A stretch of 64,000 nt of DNA from Flavobacterium sp. 1355 (GCF_017833415.1 NZ_JAFICC010000010.1:124001-188000); one strand, 5' to 3'. Shown: positions 32,992 to 41,697, counted from the stretch's first letter. A program made the numbers and translations. The notes: generated by a model not told the origin, from the letters alone.

Positions 32992-34296
32992 CTAATTTTT
33001 ATTGATACTGTATTGCGATTGCGTAATGGTTGCGAAAACCGTTTGCAGATCGGCAATTAAATCTTCAATATCTTCGATTCCGACAGAAAGACGAACTAAG
33101 TCTTTAGAAACTCCTGTCTCTAATTGTTCATCATCAGTCAATTGCTGATGAGTGGTACTTGCCGGATGAATAATCAATGATTTTGTATCTCCTATATTTG
33201 CCAAAAGCGAGAATATCTTCGTTTGGTCTACTACTTTTTTAGCAGCATCAAAACCTCCTTTTAATCCAAAAGTTATAATTCCGCTTTGTCCTTCCGGCAG
33301 ATATTCTTTAGCCAAATCAAAATATTTATTCGATTTCAGACCCGGATAATTTACCCATACTACCTCATCCTGCTGCTCTAACCATTCGGCCAAAGCCAAA
33401 GCATTTTCACTGTGTTTCTTAATTCGGATTGGCAGCGTTTCTAATCCCTGAATAATCTGAAAAGCATTAAACGGGCTCAGTGCCGAACCAAAATCACGTA
33501 AACCTTCAATTCTTGCTTTTGCAATAAAAGCAGCATTTCCTAAAGCTTCGTGATAAACCAAACCATGATATCCTGCTGATGGTTCTGTAAATTCAGGGAA
33601 TTTTCCGTTTGACCAGTCAAAAGTCCCGGCATCAATTATAACGCCTCCTAATGATGTTCCGTTTCCTGATATATATTTGGTTAAAGAGTGAATCACAATA
33701 TTTGCTCCGTATTCAATTGGTCTTAATAAATAAGGAGTGGCTACGGTATTATCTACAATAAATGGAACTTTAAAAGATTTTGCTTCCTGCGAAATTGCTT
33801 TCAGGTCCAGCACATCGAGTTTTGGATTACCAAGAGATTCCACAAAGAAAGCCCTGGTATTTTCTTTTGCTGCTTTAGTGAAGTTGCCTGCATCAGAAGG
33901 ATCTACAAATGTTGTTGTAATGCCTAATCTGGGCAAAGTCACTTTTAACAAGTTATATGTTCCGCCATACAAACTATTTGATGCTACGATATGATCGCCG
34001 GCTTTTAGCAAAGTCAATAAAGTTGTCGAGATTGCCGATGCTCCAGATGCCGTAACAACTGCTCCAATTCCTCCCTCAAGTGCGGCTAGCCGTTGTTCCA
34101 GAACATCGTTTGTTGGGTTATTTAATCTTGTATAAATAAATCCTGCTTCGGCCAGACCAAAAAGATTGGCTGCGTGATCAGAATCATTAAAAACATATGA
34201 TGATGTCTGATAAATAGGCACTGCTCTTGTTCCTGAATTTTTAGAAACATCGTGCCCTGCGTGTAATGCGTTTGTTGCAAATTTTTGTGTACTCAT
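32992..34296 (-). CDS. metY: O-acetylhomoserine aminocarboxypropyltransferase / sulfhydrylase
   Basis: This 434-residue Cys/Met PLP enzyme has the insert characteristic of O-acetylhomoserine sulfhydrylases (FPEFTEPSAGYHGLVYHEALGNAAF) after the lysine motif. YTRLNNPTNDVLEQRLAALEGG, the PLP-phosphate region VVTASGASAISTTLLTLLKAGDH, VDNTVATPYLLRP and HSLTKYISGNGTSLGG, which holds the Schiff-base Lys, are all present. It combines O-acetylhomoserine with sulfide from the sulfate operon to give homocysteine. It lies behind a tandem pair of Met/Cys leader-peptide attenuators and a small protein gene. Confidence 0.95.
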   Translation of the reverse strand: MSTQKFATNALHAGHDVSKNSGTRAVPIYQTSSYVFNDSDHAANLFGLAEAGFIYTRLNNPTNDVLEQRLAALEGGIGAVVTASGASAISTTLLTLLKAGDHIVASNSLYGGTYNLLKVTLPRLGITTTFVDPSDAGNFTKAAKENTRAFFVESLGNPKLDVLDLKAISQEAKSFKVPFIVDNTVATPYLLRPIEYGANIVIHSLTKYISGNGTSLGGVIIDAGTFDWSNGKFPEFTEPSAGYHGLVYHEALGNAAFIAKARIEGLRDFGSALSPFNAFQIIQGLETLPIRIKKHSENALALAEWLEQQDEVVWVNYPGLKSNKYFDLAKEYLPEGQSGIITFGLKGGFDAAKKVVDQTKIFSLLANIGDTKSLIIHPASTTHQQLTDDEQLETGVSKDLVRLSVGIEDIEDLIADLQTVFATITQSQYSINKN

Positions 34297-34345
34297 GATT
34301 TTTAGTTTTTTTAATAGTATTAAATAGTATTTTTAATTTTATGGT

Positions 34346-34531
34346 TTAATTTTTAAAGAAAACATTCTCTTCTTCCAGTTCATACATTCGAAACAGTAAG
34401 GATTGCTGACCTTTTGTATGTTGTTCCTGATTTTGTTCTATAGTTTGTATTTTTTCTTCTGGCTTATTGTTATTTTTTTGAGCATCTGTTCTTAACAAAT
34501 ACTCGAATGCGATTGAATTTAGTGTTTTCAT
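34346..34531 (-). CDS. Small protein (61 residues) with C-terminal SLLFxMY motif, copy at the metY locus
   Basis: This Gln- and Lys-rich small protein starts MKTLNSIAFEYLLRTDAQKN and ends GQQSLLFRMYELEEENVFFKN. Its C-terminal motif S-L-L-F-x-M-Y-x-x-E-x-E and its N-terminus match the 66-residue protein at 30883-31083. It begins 27 bases after an attenuator terminator and ends 50 bases before metY, so it should be co-transcribed with metY. No membrane or export signal is seen. It is not a recognised family. Confidence 0.7.
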   Translation of the reverse strand: MKTLNSIAFEYLLRTDAQKNNNKPEEKIQTIEQNQEQHTKGQQSLLFRMYELEEENVFFKN

Positions 34532-34557
34532 AATTTTATAAATTTTTAAAGTATTAA

Positions 34558-34594
34558 TAAAAAAACCCTTTTGGCTGGCTTACCAAAAGGGTTT
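34558..34594 (-). terminator. Attenuator terminator (second) of the metY leader
   Basis: Arms AAACCCTTTTGG (34563-34574 on the plus strand) and CCAAAAGGGTTT, with a U tract on the minus strand. The stem equals that of the metX-locus attenuator. The segment CTAAAAG overlapping the leader stop codon (34628-34634) can pair with CTTTTGG of its 5' arm (one G-U). Confidence 0.87.
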
Positions 34595-34630
34595 ATAGTT
34601 TAACTATAACAAAGATTTTATCTTTCACTT

Positions 34631-34702
34631 TTAGCAACAGCAGAGGGGAGCGCATTTGCGCATACAACATATCATCATCATTTTATCTGCTATTGTTTTC
34701 AT
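34631..34702 (-). CDS. Cysteine/methionine leader peptide of metY
   Basis: This 23-residue ORF starts MKTIADKMMM and continues MICCMRKCAPLCCC to a TAA stop. Six of the last 13 residues are Cys and there are five Met codons in all. It is preceded by its own promoter and followed after 36 bases by a strong terminator. The stop codon lies within CTAAAAG, the antiterminator segment, so ribosome stalling at the upstream Cys codons should free it while completed translation masks it. Too short for routine gene calling, but composition and context make an attenuator leader very likely. Confidence 0.85.
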   Translation of the reverse strand: MKTIADKMMMICCMRKCAPLCCC

Positions 34703-34751
34703 ATTTATAATATTGTTTTCTAAATTATTTAATTCGACTAATTTGATAGAG

Positions 34752-34781
34752 TAAATATAGTAACTATTTTCTAACTACCAA
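34752..34781 (-). promoter_or_regulatory. Promoter of the second metY leader
   Basis: On the minus strand, TTG (34779-34781), 19 bases, TATATTTA (34752-34759), one mismatch from TAnnTTTG. The start would be near 34745, about 43 bases before the leader ORF. Confidence 0.6.
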
Positions 34782-34854
34782 ACAAAAAGATATCTTTTAA
34801 CATTTAAAGGTTGTTTTTACTGATATTGACTATTGTAATATTTCAATTTATTAC

Positions 34855-34883
34855 AAAAAAAACCTCTGCAGCTGGCAGAGGTT
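34855..34883 (-). terminator. Attenuator terminator (first) of the metY leader
   Basis: Arms AACCTCTGC and GCAGAGGTT, with an eight-base U tract on the minus strand. Its 5' arm CTCTGC is also complementary to GCAGAG inside the first leader ORF, which gives a competing antiterminator. Confidence 0.85.
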
Positions 34884-34907
34884 CTATATTATATATTTGA
34901 AAATAAT

Positions 34908-34973
34908 CTACAATAGTCTCTCTGCGGAAGTTTCCGGCATCATACAAGACATATTGTTTAAGATTAATTTCAT
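34908..34973 (-). CDS. Methionine-rich leader peptide, first metY leader
   Basis: This 21-residue ORF starts MKLILNN and continues MSCMMPETSAERLL to TAG. Codons for Ala-Glu (GCA GAG) near the end are complementary to the terminator arm CTCTGC, and they begin 12 bases after the last of the clustered Met codons. A ribosome stalled at ATG-TCT-TGT-ATG-ATG would leave GCAGAG free to block the terminator; one that reaches the stop would cover it. That geometry is the expected one for methionine-sensing attenuation. Confidence 0.72.
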   Translation of the reverse strand: MKLILNNMSCMMPETSAERLL

Positions 34974-35004
34974 GTTTTCTTTATTTCCTTTCGTTTTGAT
35001 TTGG

Positions 35005-35035
35005 CAAATTTGGTAACTTTTTTGAGAACTGCCAA
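35005..35035 (-). promoter_or_regulatory. Promoter of the first metY leader
   Basis: On the minus strand, TTG (35033-35035), 20 bases, CAAATTTG (35005-35012), one mismatch from TAnnTTTG, about 32 bases before the leader ORF. Confidence 0.5.
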
Positions 35036-35054
35036 ATAAAAACATAAAATATTT

Positions 35055-35078
35055 CTATTACCCTATCAAAGTAGTATG
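35055..35078. promoter_or_regulatory. Candidate sulfur-regulator site between metY and metK
   Basis: CTATTACCCTATC followed by AAAGTAGTA repeats the site at the start of the sulfate operon (22339-22361) with the same spacing between the two parts. It lies upstream of the metY leader promoter and about 35 bases upstream of the metK -33 element. Confidence 0.5.
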
Positions 35079-35125
35079 TTATGTTAAATTTCTGCGTAAT
35101 AAAACAAAAAAAGTTGAACTTTAAT

Positions 35126-35154
35126 TTGCAAATCAAAATGGTTTTATACCTTTG
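35126..35154 (+). promoter_or_regulatory. metK promoter
   Basis: TTG (35126-35128), 18 bases, TACCTTTG (35147-35154) is an exact flavobacterial consensus. The transcript would start close to 35161, at the beginning of the SAM-II aptamer. Confidence 0.8.
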
Positions 35155-35163
35155 CACGCGAAT

Positions 35164-35262
35164 ACAGAGGAAAAATTTGAACTGATTGCAACCTCTTCAT
35201 AATGAAATGATTTGTTATGAATGCTGAAAGATTTAATTTCAGCAGTAAAAAATGCTAAAGCA
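35164..35262 (+). ncRNA. SAM-II riboswitch in the metK leader
   Basis: P1 is AGAGG (35166-35170) with CCTCT (35192-35196). The loop ATTTGAACTGATTGCAA closely follows the SAM-II consensus AUUUAACCGUAUUGCAA, and AATGCTAAAGC (35251-35261) is the conserved pseudoknot strand. Two extra hairpins (CATAA/TTATG and GCTGAAA/TTTCAGC) are inserted between P1 and the pseudoknot strand, as happens in longer members of the class. The pseudoknot strand GCTAAAG is also the 5' arm of a hairpin with CTTTAGC (35272-35278), so binding and hairpin formation exclude each other. Confidence 0.82.
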
Positions 35263-35327
35263 GGAACCCTCCTTTAGCCTTTTCAGCAATTTTTCACCTC
35301 GCATTAATTTTAATTTAATAAATTATT

Positions 35328-36578
35328 ATGGCTTATTTATTTACGTCAGAATCTGTTAGTGAAGGACATCCAGACAAAGTTGCAGATCAAATTTCGGATG
35401 CATTAATTGACAACTTTTTGGCTTTTGATGCTAATTCAAAAGTAGCATGTGAAACTTTAGTTACAACTGGCCAGGTTATTTTGGCTGGTGAAGTAAAATC
35501 AAATACTTATCTTGATGTTCAGCAAATTGCCCGCGAAGTAATCCGTAAAATCGGATATACTAAAAGCGAGTATATGTTTGAAGCGAATTCTTGTGGGATT
35601 CTTTCTGCAATTCATGAGCAATCTGCAGATATCAATCAGGGTGTTGACAGAGCTAAGCCAGAAGAGCAAGGTGCAGGAGATCAGGGAATGATGTTTGGTT
35701 ACGCAACTAATGAAACAGAAAACTACATGCCTCTGGCTCTTGATTTATCTCATAAATTGTTACAGGAATTAGCGATTTTAAGACGCGAAAACAAAGAAAT
35801 CACTTATTTACGCCCTGATGCAAAATCTCAGGTTACTTTAGAATATAGTGATGATAATAAACCAACCCGTATTGATGCGATTGTAATCTCAACGCAACAC
35901 GACGATTTTGACGAAGAAGCTACTATGCTGGCTAAAATCAAAAAAGATATTATCGAAATTTTGATCCCAAGAATCATTGCAAAAAATCCTGCTCACGCTC
36001 ATTTATTCAATGATAAAATCAACTACCATATCAACCCAACAGGAAAATTCGTAATTGGAGGACCTCATGGAGATACTGGTTTAACAGGAAGAAAAATCAT
36101 CGTTGATACTTACGGTGGAAAAGGAGCTCATGGTGGTGGTGCTTTCTCTGGAAAAGATCCAAGTAAAGTTGACAGAAGTGCTGCTTATGCTACACGTCAT
36201 ATCGCTAAAAACTTAGTTGCTGCAGGTGTTGCTGACGAAATCTTAGTGCAGGTTTCTTATGCAATTGGAGTTGCAGAACCAATGGGTATTTTTATTGATA
36301 CATACGGAACTTCTAAAGTAAACCTAACTAATGGCGAAATTGCTAAAAAAGTAGAAACTATCTTTGATATGCGTCCTTACTTTATCGAGCAGCGTTTGAA
36401 ATTAAGAAACCCTATCTACAGCGAAACTGCTGCTTACGGACATATGGGACGTAAACCAGAAGTTGTTACCAAAACTTTCTTCGCTCCCGGAGGACATGAA
36501 AAAAGTTTAACGGTAGAGTTATTCACATGGGAAAAACTTGATTTTGTTGATCAGGTAAAAACTGCATTTGGATTATAA
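35328..36578 (+). CDS. metK: S-adenosylmethionine synthetase
   Basis: This 416-residue enzyme makes SAM from methionine and ATP. The N-terminal [18 protein letters not shown] binds [40 protein letters not shown] and [22 protein letters not shown] hold the Mg, K and phosphate sites. The length is slightly above the E. coli 384. It is transcribed alone from a consensus promoter through a SAM-II riboswitch, so its own product should regulate it. A strong terminator follows. Confidence 0.97.
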   Translation: MAYLFTSESVSEGHPDKVADQISDALIDNFLAFDANSKVACETLVTTGQVILAGEVKSNTYLDVQQIAREVIRKIGYTKSEYMFEANSCGILSAIHEQSADINQGVDRAKPEEQGAGDQGMMFGYATNETENYMPLALDLSHKLLQELAILRRENKEITYLRPDAKSQVTLEYSDDNKPTRIDAIVISTQHDDFDEEATMLAKIKKDIIEILIPRIIAKNPAHAHLFNDKINYHINPTGKFVIGGPHGDTGLTGRKIIVDTYGGKGAHGGGAFSGKDPSKVDRSAAYATRHIAKNLVAAGVADEILVQVSYAIGVAEPMGIFIDTYGTSKVNLTNGEIAKKVETIFDMRPYFIEQRLKLRNPIYSETAAYGHMGRKPEVVTKTFFAPGGHEKSLTVELFTWEKLDFVDQVKTAFGL

Positions 36579-36597
36579 TCTAAACCGCATTCTATAT

Positions 36598-36630
36598 AAA
36601 AAAGCCATTCTGATCAGAATGGCTTTTTTT
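36598..36630. terminator. Bidirectional terminator after metK
   Basis: A perfect palindrome AAAGCCATTCTGA/TCAGAATGGCTTT is flanked by A and T tracts. It serves both metK and the convergent gene ending at 36635. Confidence 0.9.
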
Positions 36631-36634
36631 AGTT

Positions 36635-38875
36635 TTAATATGTTCCGTTTTGCATTTTGTCCAATACTTCTTTCATGTCGTTTAAGGTTTGTTCTTCATA
36701 AACTGTAGCTGAATATTGCAATGCTTTTTTCTGTGTCTCAATAGCTTTTTCTTTTTGCCCGTCTTTGTAATATAACTGTGCCAAAGTGTCCAAATAATAC
36801 GGATTGTTTTTGGTTACTACCAAACTATATTCTGACCAGTTAATCGCTTTCTTAATAAAATCTGAGTTTTCGGGTTTTAATACTACTGACCAGGAAGCAG
36901 AATTTGCCAGATTCGAATGATAATCTTTAAACGAGTTCCATCCTCCGTAAGCATACTCAGAATTAGGATCTATTGTAGCGTACATGTTATCAAGTTTCTC
37001 AATTACATTTCCTTTTTCTGCAGATAAATAAGAATCATAATACGTACTAAATTCTTTTAAATAAGCGGTATCGTTAGTTTTTGTTTCGCTATCCTGACTT
37101 AAATAAGCAAAATAATTTTTATAACAATCAAACCCGCCTTTTCCGGCTGCAATTAGTTTTTTGTAGATAGAAATGATTTTATCCTGACTCGCACTTCCTT
37201 CAACACCTTCCTGCGAAACATAACTGTTCATTTGCAAGGCAGATGAAATTTCAGTACTTAGATTACCGATTTTAGCAACTTCATATGTTGGATTTTCAAC
37301 TTCTGTATTTGCTTTTTCAATCGCATCATAATATTTAATCAAATAATCTATAGAAAGAAAATCAGCATCATTCAGCACTCGGTCTTCTTTGAAGAATTGC
37401 TTATAAAATCCCTGATTCTTAATTTCCTTCAGGATTGTCCCTACCAAAAGCATATTGGGTTTAGCATCTTTTTGATGTGCCTCAATTAATTTCTTCCAAA
37501 TTTGCAAAACCTCTTTTTTATCCAAAGAAGCATTGTTTAGATTAAATTCAGCAGCATTAGATTCTGCAACAACAGTATAATCTGAGTCGTAATCGTAAGG
37601 TAATTCGAGTATAGCGGCTCTGTTAAAAGCAGAAACCAAATCAGCATCGGTTGCTTTTTTGTTTTTTATAACTTTATTAAAAGTATAAAAAGCATTTGCT
37701 CTCTGTACTTTTTTGCAAAAATCATCGTAGTAATTAAATTTTTCCTTTTGATCATTTAAAGTAGATTTTGCAGAAGTCAAAATATCCCCGTCCCCGTTTA
37801 AAACTATTACGCTTGGGCTGTCTGTTAATTTGTTGGCCTTTAGCCATTTTTTATCATCGGCAGTGGCCAGATAATAATTAAAAATATCATATTGAGGATC
37901 ATAAACATCATACATATTATAACCAACCTGAACTTCCTGATCTTTAATAAAAGCATCAAAGTCGGCTTTTGCCGAAGCATTTTTACTGTCTGAATAAACA
38001 ACCAGGAATTTAGTTTTGGCATTTTTTGTAGCTGCGATGGCATCCTTTAAATTATTTTCAACTTTAAATTTGAAATCTATTTTGGGTTGTGTATAGGCAT
38101 CTACAACCGCTGCAGCACTATCTGCCGCTGCAGCAGCACCATAATCTTCTGAATAAGCTTCTTTTCCAGGATAAGTCCATTTTGAAATGCTTTGTTTTTC
38201 AATCGGAGCAACACTTTGAGTAATCGTTGCAGGCGGAGTGTTTTTTTCGTTTAAAAAAACTATTGGATCTTTTCCTCCCGGACCGGAAATTTTAAGCTCA
38301 TTTGTTTTTTTGTCATAAAAGCCAGATATTTTTAAATCTCCTAAAACATCAAACTCATATTTTATAGTTATTTCAGAAACATCTTTAGGCAACGCGTATT
38401 TGTAAATTTTAGAATCAGTATCATATCCTTCATAAACTAGATATAAAAAGTCGGTTTTTTCTATTTCAAAATCAACATCTACACTTTTCCACTCAGGATC
38501 GACCGTTGTTTTAATGTCTGCAATTCTTTGGTACTGAACTTCTTCTGTACCATTTTGCGTTCCGATATAAAAAGAATAATAGGACGGGTCTAAAAACTTA
38601 ATTTTTATTTTTTTTGCTTTCTTATCATTTTTAAAAGTCAGATTAAAAGATTCATCTGCTTTTTTAGTTTCAGAAAACACCAGTGAATCCCCTTGGATTT
38701 TATATCCTCCGGAATAAAAGACTAATTCATATTTATCATCATCTAATAAGTTTAATTTAATTTTTTGCCCCTTGTTTGTTGACAGATAAGTTCCTTTTTC
38801 GATGTTTTTTGTTTGAGAAAAAGCAACAGACACTAAACAAAAGAAAGCTAAGAAACTCCATATAAAATTGCGCAT
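36635..38875 (-). CDS. Large secreted protein, unknown, with thioredoxin-like and TPR-like regions
   Basis: This 746-residue protein has the signal peptide MRNFIWSFLAFFCLVSVAFSQ. Residues 25-210 look like beta-rich repeats of unknown type. Around residues 285-385, KFLVVYSDSKNASAKADFDAFIKDQEV and SPSVIVLNGDGDIL resemble a thioredoxin-like fold, but no CxxC is present. The C-terminal 150 residues (YYLDTLAQLYYKDGQKEKAIETQKKAL) look like TPR helices. The likely location is periplasm or outer membrane. I do not recognise the family, and neighbours do not suggest a role. Confidence 0.75.
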   Translation of the reverse strand: MRNFIWSFLAFFCLVSVAFSQTKNIEKGTYLSTNKGQKIKLNLLDDDKYELVFYSGGYKIQGDSLVFSETKKADESFNLTFKNDKKAKKIKIKFLDPSYYSFYIGTQNGTEEVQYQRIADIKTTVDPEWKSVDVDFEIEKTDFLYLVYEGYDTDSKIYKYALPKDVSEITIKYEFDVLGDLKISGFYDKKTNELKISGPGGKDPIVFLNEKNTPPATITQSVAPIEKQSISKWTYPGKEAYSEDYGAAAAADSAAAVVDAYTQPKIDFKFKVENNLKDAIAATKNAKTKFLVVYSDSKNASAKADFDAFIKDQEVQVGYNMYDVYDPQYDIFNYYLATADDKKWLKANKLTDSPSVIVLNGDGDILTSAKSTLNDQKEKFNYYDDFCKKVQRANAFYTFNKVIKNKKATDADLVSAFNRAAILELPYDYDSDYTVVAESNAAEFNLNNASLDKKEVLQIWKKLIEAHQKDAKPNMLLVGTILKEIKNQGFYKQFFKEDRVLNDADFLSIDYLIKYYDAIEKANTEVENPTYEVAKIGNLSTEISSALQMNSYVSQEGVEGSASQDKIISIYKKLIAAGKGGFDCYKNYFAYLSQDSETKTNDTAYLKEFSTYYDSYLSAEKGNVIEKLDNMYATIDPNSEYAYGGWNSFKDYHSNLANSASWSVVLKPENSDFIKKAINWSEYSLVVTKNNPYYLDTLAQLYYKDGQKEKAIETQKKALQYSATVYEEQTLNDMKEVLDKMQNGTY

Positions 38876-38971
38876 CCTTAATTTTTTTGACTTGTTAATA
38901 TTAAACGTAAAGATATTCGATTATTATCAAATTCAAGGGTCTTAAAATTCAAAATAGATACTTAATATATA

Positions 38972-41665
38972 CTATAAATTATATTTCATCGAAAATATAA
39001 TGTAACGCGGCTGGACAGTGTATTGAGAGACTCTTGTAGAAAACTGCGAGAAGCTGTCATCGTTAAGATATCTGGTATTTAACAAATTTGTAGCCGAGAT
39101 TTTGTATTCCCATTTACTGTCTTTTTTCTGATATATTAAACTTGCGCTCAAAAAATCATACTCATTATCAACCGTTTTGTTTGTGTTGTAATAATGATAG
39201 AATTCATATTCTGAAACAAAAGAGAAACTGTCTAAAAAGTAATAATCTAATCTTGCAAAAGGTTTATCGGTATAAAAAGTCGAACCACTGTATTTATTAA
39301 TTAAAAGATTGTAACCAAATTCTATGTTAGGCAGATTTTTATAATTTGTTGAAGCTTTTACAGTATAACTTTGCACAAAACTTTCTGTTGTTGACAATTC
39401 ATCATTTTGGATATTATTGAATTTTGACCAGTTAAGATTTGCACTTGCCGATGCTTTGTAATTTTTTAGAAAAGAGCGTCCATAACTTCCCATTCCTGAA
39501 AAAGTTTCATCGGCTAAATTTGAATTATAAGGAGATGAAGACTGATTAATTCCGTCAAAATCAGCTTTTGTTTTAATAGCATCTACTTTTTTGGTATAAG
39601 TTGCAAAGGCAAAAATATTCTCGAAGTTGAACATATTATACTTAAAATACCGAAGCATGTGTACTTGTGAAGTTGCATTTTCTAAAAAACGATTTCCGCG
39701 AAACAAACTGCTGTAATCTGATAAAACATAACCGGCAGCAAGCTGATTAACGTCTGTAAAATCATTGGTTAAGGAGAAATTATATGTCAATGTTTCTGAT
39801 TTTTTTATTTGATATAAAGCAAAGAAATCCGGTAATATTTTTATGAAATTCTGTGCATAATCTGTTCCCGACTGTGTGTTTTTCATTACATAAGAATGTA
39901 CACTAAAACCTGGGGTTAAGGTAAATTTACCTGTCAGGATTTTATAATGAAATCCCAAAAAGACATCATTAAAATTATAATTTACATCATTATTGTTTTC
40001 AGGGTTATTCAGGTCATTTTTATACCCATTATCTAACATTTGAAAGATGTGCGAATTAAAATTTTGATACGAATAAGTATTTCCTAATGTAATATTGATA
40101 TTGCTTTTTGGTGTTACCATATAATAGTAATCCAGTTTTGCATCGATTTTATTGGTTTTTACAAAACGGTTTTGATTTAAATCGTTTCTCTCATTTGACG
40201 GAACGGTAATATAACCCGATAAGTCGAATGGCTGTGTTTGTAAATTGGCATTATAAAACGGATTTTCGTCCTGATATAGATGCTGCATTTCAAAAGCAAA
40301 AATATTTTTTTCGCTTTGTGTGTAGTACAAACTCATATTCTGATTAATTGATAGCGGATCTTGTTTTTTTGCAGTAAATATTGTTTCAGCAGCAGAAATA
40401 TTGTTTACAACAGATTCACGAAGCAAATCCGTATCTTCATCCTGTTTGGATAATTTGCTTAAAATATCATAATCAAACTGAAGTTTTGTATTTGGTTTAT
40501 AACTTGAACTCAATTTAAAAAGTCCTAAATTATTTTTTTGATGTGTCTCTTCGTCTCGTTTTTGCTGGTCTCCGGAATCTAAAATTGTCGTTTGCGATTT
40601 GGTTTCCAGATCTGTTTTAGAAGAAGACAAAATTCCGAAACCGCTTATATTCCATTCTTTTGTAGGTGAATAAGAAAAGTTTGTGGCTCCAAATTTCGTT
40701 TCAATTTCCTTTGCTCGATTATTTCTCAAAATCGAAATCCCTAAATCATTAGAAGAAACATTAAAATTGCTTCCACCCTTTTTCATCATATTTTTAAATC
40801 CGCCCGTGAACTTAAAATAATCCTGGGCCGTAAGCGGTAATTCGCCAATATTATTAAAATTAGTAATTAGGTTAATGCTATATTTTGGGCTGTAGTAAAA
40901 TAATTTAGGATTAATGATATATCGGCTGTCCAGTTCCCCAACACCGGTTCCGGCTGTTACATCTCCAAACCAGAAATTCTTTTTGCCTTCTTTTAGTTTA
41001 ATATTCATCGCTACATTCTCCTGATCATTTTCAAGACCCTTTAAAGCACCTACTTCGTTGTAATTTCTTAAAACCTGAACTTTATCAATGGCATCAGCGG
41101 GAATATTTTTGACTCCCAATTTGGTGTCACCATCAAAGAAATCCTTACCTTCAACCATTAACTTTGAGACTTTTTTCCCTTCAACTTCAATTTCTCCATC
41201 AGCATTTACCTCAACACCAGGAAGCTTCTTCAAAACATCTTCGAGCTTCTTTTCTGTTCCAGATTTAAAAGAATCTGCGTTGTAAACAATTGTATCTCCT
41301 TTTATAGAGACAGGCATTTCACGAACAATTTCAACACCCTCAAGCTCAATTCCGGTACCATCCATGACGATATTCTGTACCATATTTGCGGTTTGTGTAG
41401 AAATAGTGATTTCTTTTGATTTCATTCCGAGATAACTTACCTTAATGATATAGGAACTGTTTGGCTTTAACGTAAGCTGAAACTTTCCTTTATCATTAGT
41501 AATTCCGTATGAATCCATTGCTTTTGTTGCAGCATTTATGGCCATAATATTGGCCATTTCAAGAGGATTTTTTTGTTCATCCTGAATAAAACCATCAAAA
41601 CGGACACTTTGAGAAAATGAAAAACAGGTGTATAAAAAAACGAAGAAACAAAGTAATTTGTTCAT
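38972..41665 (-). CDS. TonB-receptor-like outer-membrane protein with carboxypeptidase-regulatory-like domain
   Basis: This 897-residue protein has a short signal peptide (MNKLLCFFVFLYTCFSFSQS) and an N-terminal CarboxypepD_reg-like domain (FDGFIQDEQKNPLEMANIMA to residue about 100). A plug-like segment follows (DSFKSGTEKKLEDVLKKLPGVEVNADGEIEVEGKKVSKLMVEGKDF), then a barrel of roughly 650 residues rich in aromatic strands that ends in MKYNL. There is no clear TonB box. It belongs to the outer-membrane beta-barrel group often found next to GLPGLI proteins, and one lies 33 bases upstream on the same strand. The substrate is unknown. Confidence 0.85.
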   Translation of the reverse strand: MNKLLCFFVFLYTCFSFSQSVRFDGFIQDEQKNPLEMANIMAINAATKAMDSYGITNDKGKFQLTLKPNSSYIIKVSYLGMKSKEITISTQTANMVQNIVMDGTGIELEGVEIVREMPVSIKGDTIVYNADSFKSGTEKKLEDVLKKLPGVEVNADGEIEVEGKKVSKLMVEGKDFFDGDTKLGVKNIPADAIDKVQVLRNYNEVGALKGLENDQENVAMNIKLKEGKKNFWFGDVTAGTGVGELDSRYIINPKLFYYSPKYSINLITNFNNIGELPLTAQDYFKFTGGFKNMMKKGGSNFNVSSNDLGISILRNNRAKEIETKFGATNFSYSPTKEWNISGFGILSSSKTDLETKSQTTILDSGDQQKRDEETHQKNNLGLFKLSSSYKPNTKLQFDYDILSKLSKQDEDTDLLRESVVNNISAAETIFTAKKQDPLSINQNMSLYYTQSEKNIFAFEMQHLYQDENPFYNANLQTQPFDLSGYITVPSNERNDLNQNRFVKTNKIDAKLDYYYMVTPKSNINITLGNTYSYQNFNSHIFQMLDNGYKNDLNNPENNNDVNYNFNDVFLGFHYKILTGKFTLTPGFSVHSYVMKNTQSGTDYAQNFIKILPDFFALYQIKKSETLTYNFSLTNDFTDVNQLAAGYVLSDYSSLFRGNRFLENATSQVHMLRYFKYNMFNFENIFAFATYTKKVDAIKTKADFDGINQSSSPYNSNLADETFSGMGSYGRSFLKNYKASASANLNWSKFNNIQNDELSTTESFVQSYTVKASTNYKNLPNIEFGYNLLINKYSGSTFYTDKPFARLDYYFLDSFSFVSEYEFYHYYNTNKTVDNEYDFLSASLIYQKKDSKWEYKISATNLLNTRYLNDDSFSQFSTRVSQYTVQPRYIIFSMKYNL

Positions 41666-41697
41666 TGAAAAGGTATTAAAATAATATTTAGATGTAA

